A stretch of DNA of 64,000 bases from an uncultured Tissierellia bacterium (GTDB lineage: Bacteria; Bacillota; Clostridia; Tissierellales; Tissierellaceae): positions 1 through 64,000 of the forward strand of contig CAMIXG010000004.1 in assembly GCA_946402705.1 (NCBI GenBank), written 5' to 3'. The translations under genes were made by a program, and so were the position numbers. Below are positions 63,999 through 64,000 of the stretch, piece after piece (position 1 is the stretch's first letter; every line of letters begins with the position of its first letter). The notes under the pieces were generated by a model that worked only from the letters and a program-made list of their open reading frames with translations, did not search any database and was not told the DNA's origin.

Positions 63999-64000
63999 TG

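Overview
The window is an AT-rich chromosomal segment from a low-GC Gram-positive anaerobe. Gene content suggests a Tissierellia/Clostridia-like Firmicute, but no 16S or marker search was possible. Most of it is ordinary chromosome: gatCAB, ligA, pcrA, rph, rdgB, dapF, ldh, rpsD, a hemA-to-hemL cluster, a glpP/glp oxidation locus and a five-gene tRNA block. The features I find most notable are: (1) two tandem T-box leaders ahead of paralogous substrate-binding proteins, whose specifier loops differ only at the central base (TTC versus TAC, read as Phe versus Tyr) and which share one permease/ATPase; (2) three tandem copies of an [antiporter + PII-like protein] two-gene unit, with a divergent FadR-type regulator at one end; (3) a YtrA-type GntR/ABC operon carrying three diverged copies of a [multi-TM protein + membrane-tethered extracytoplasmic protein] module, one of which is interrupted at a canonical -1 slippery heptamer (T TTT TTG) directly followed by TAG; (4) a Cna-B surface protein ending in an NPQTF sorting signal next to a class B sortase that has a strong RBS but no ATG/GTG/TTG start; (5) an in-frame amber codon splitting a metallophosphoesterase; (6) an exact 18-bp inverted repeat present twice in the dapF/symporter locus. 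No CRISPR array, transposase or prophage was seen. All product calls come from reading motifs and domain signatures by eye, without database searches.
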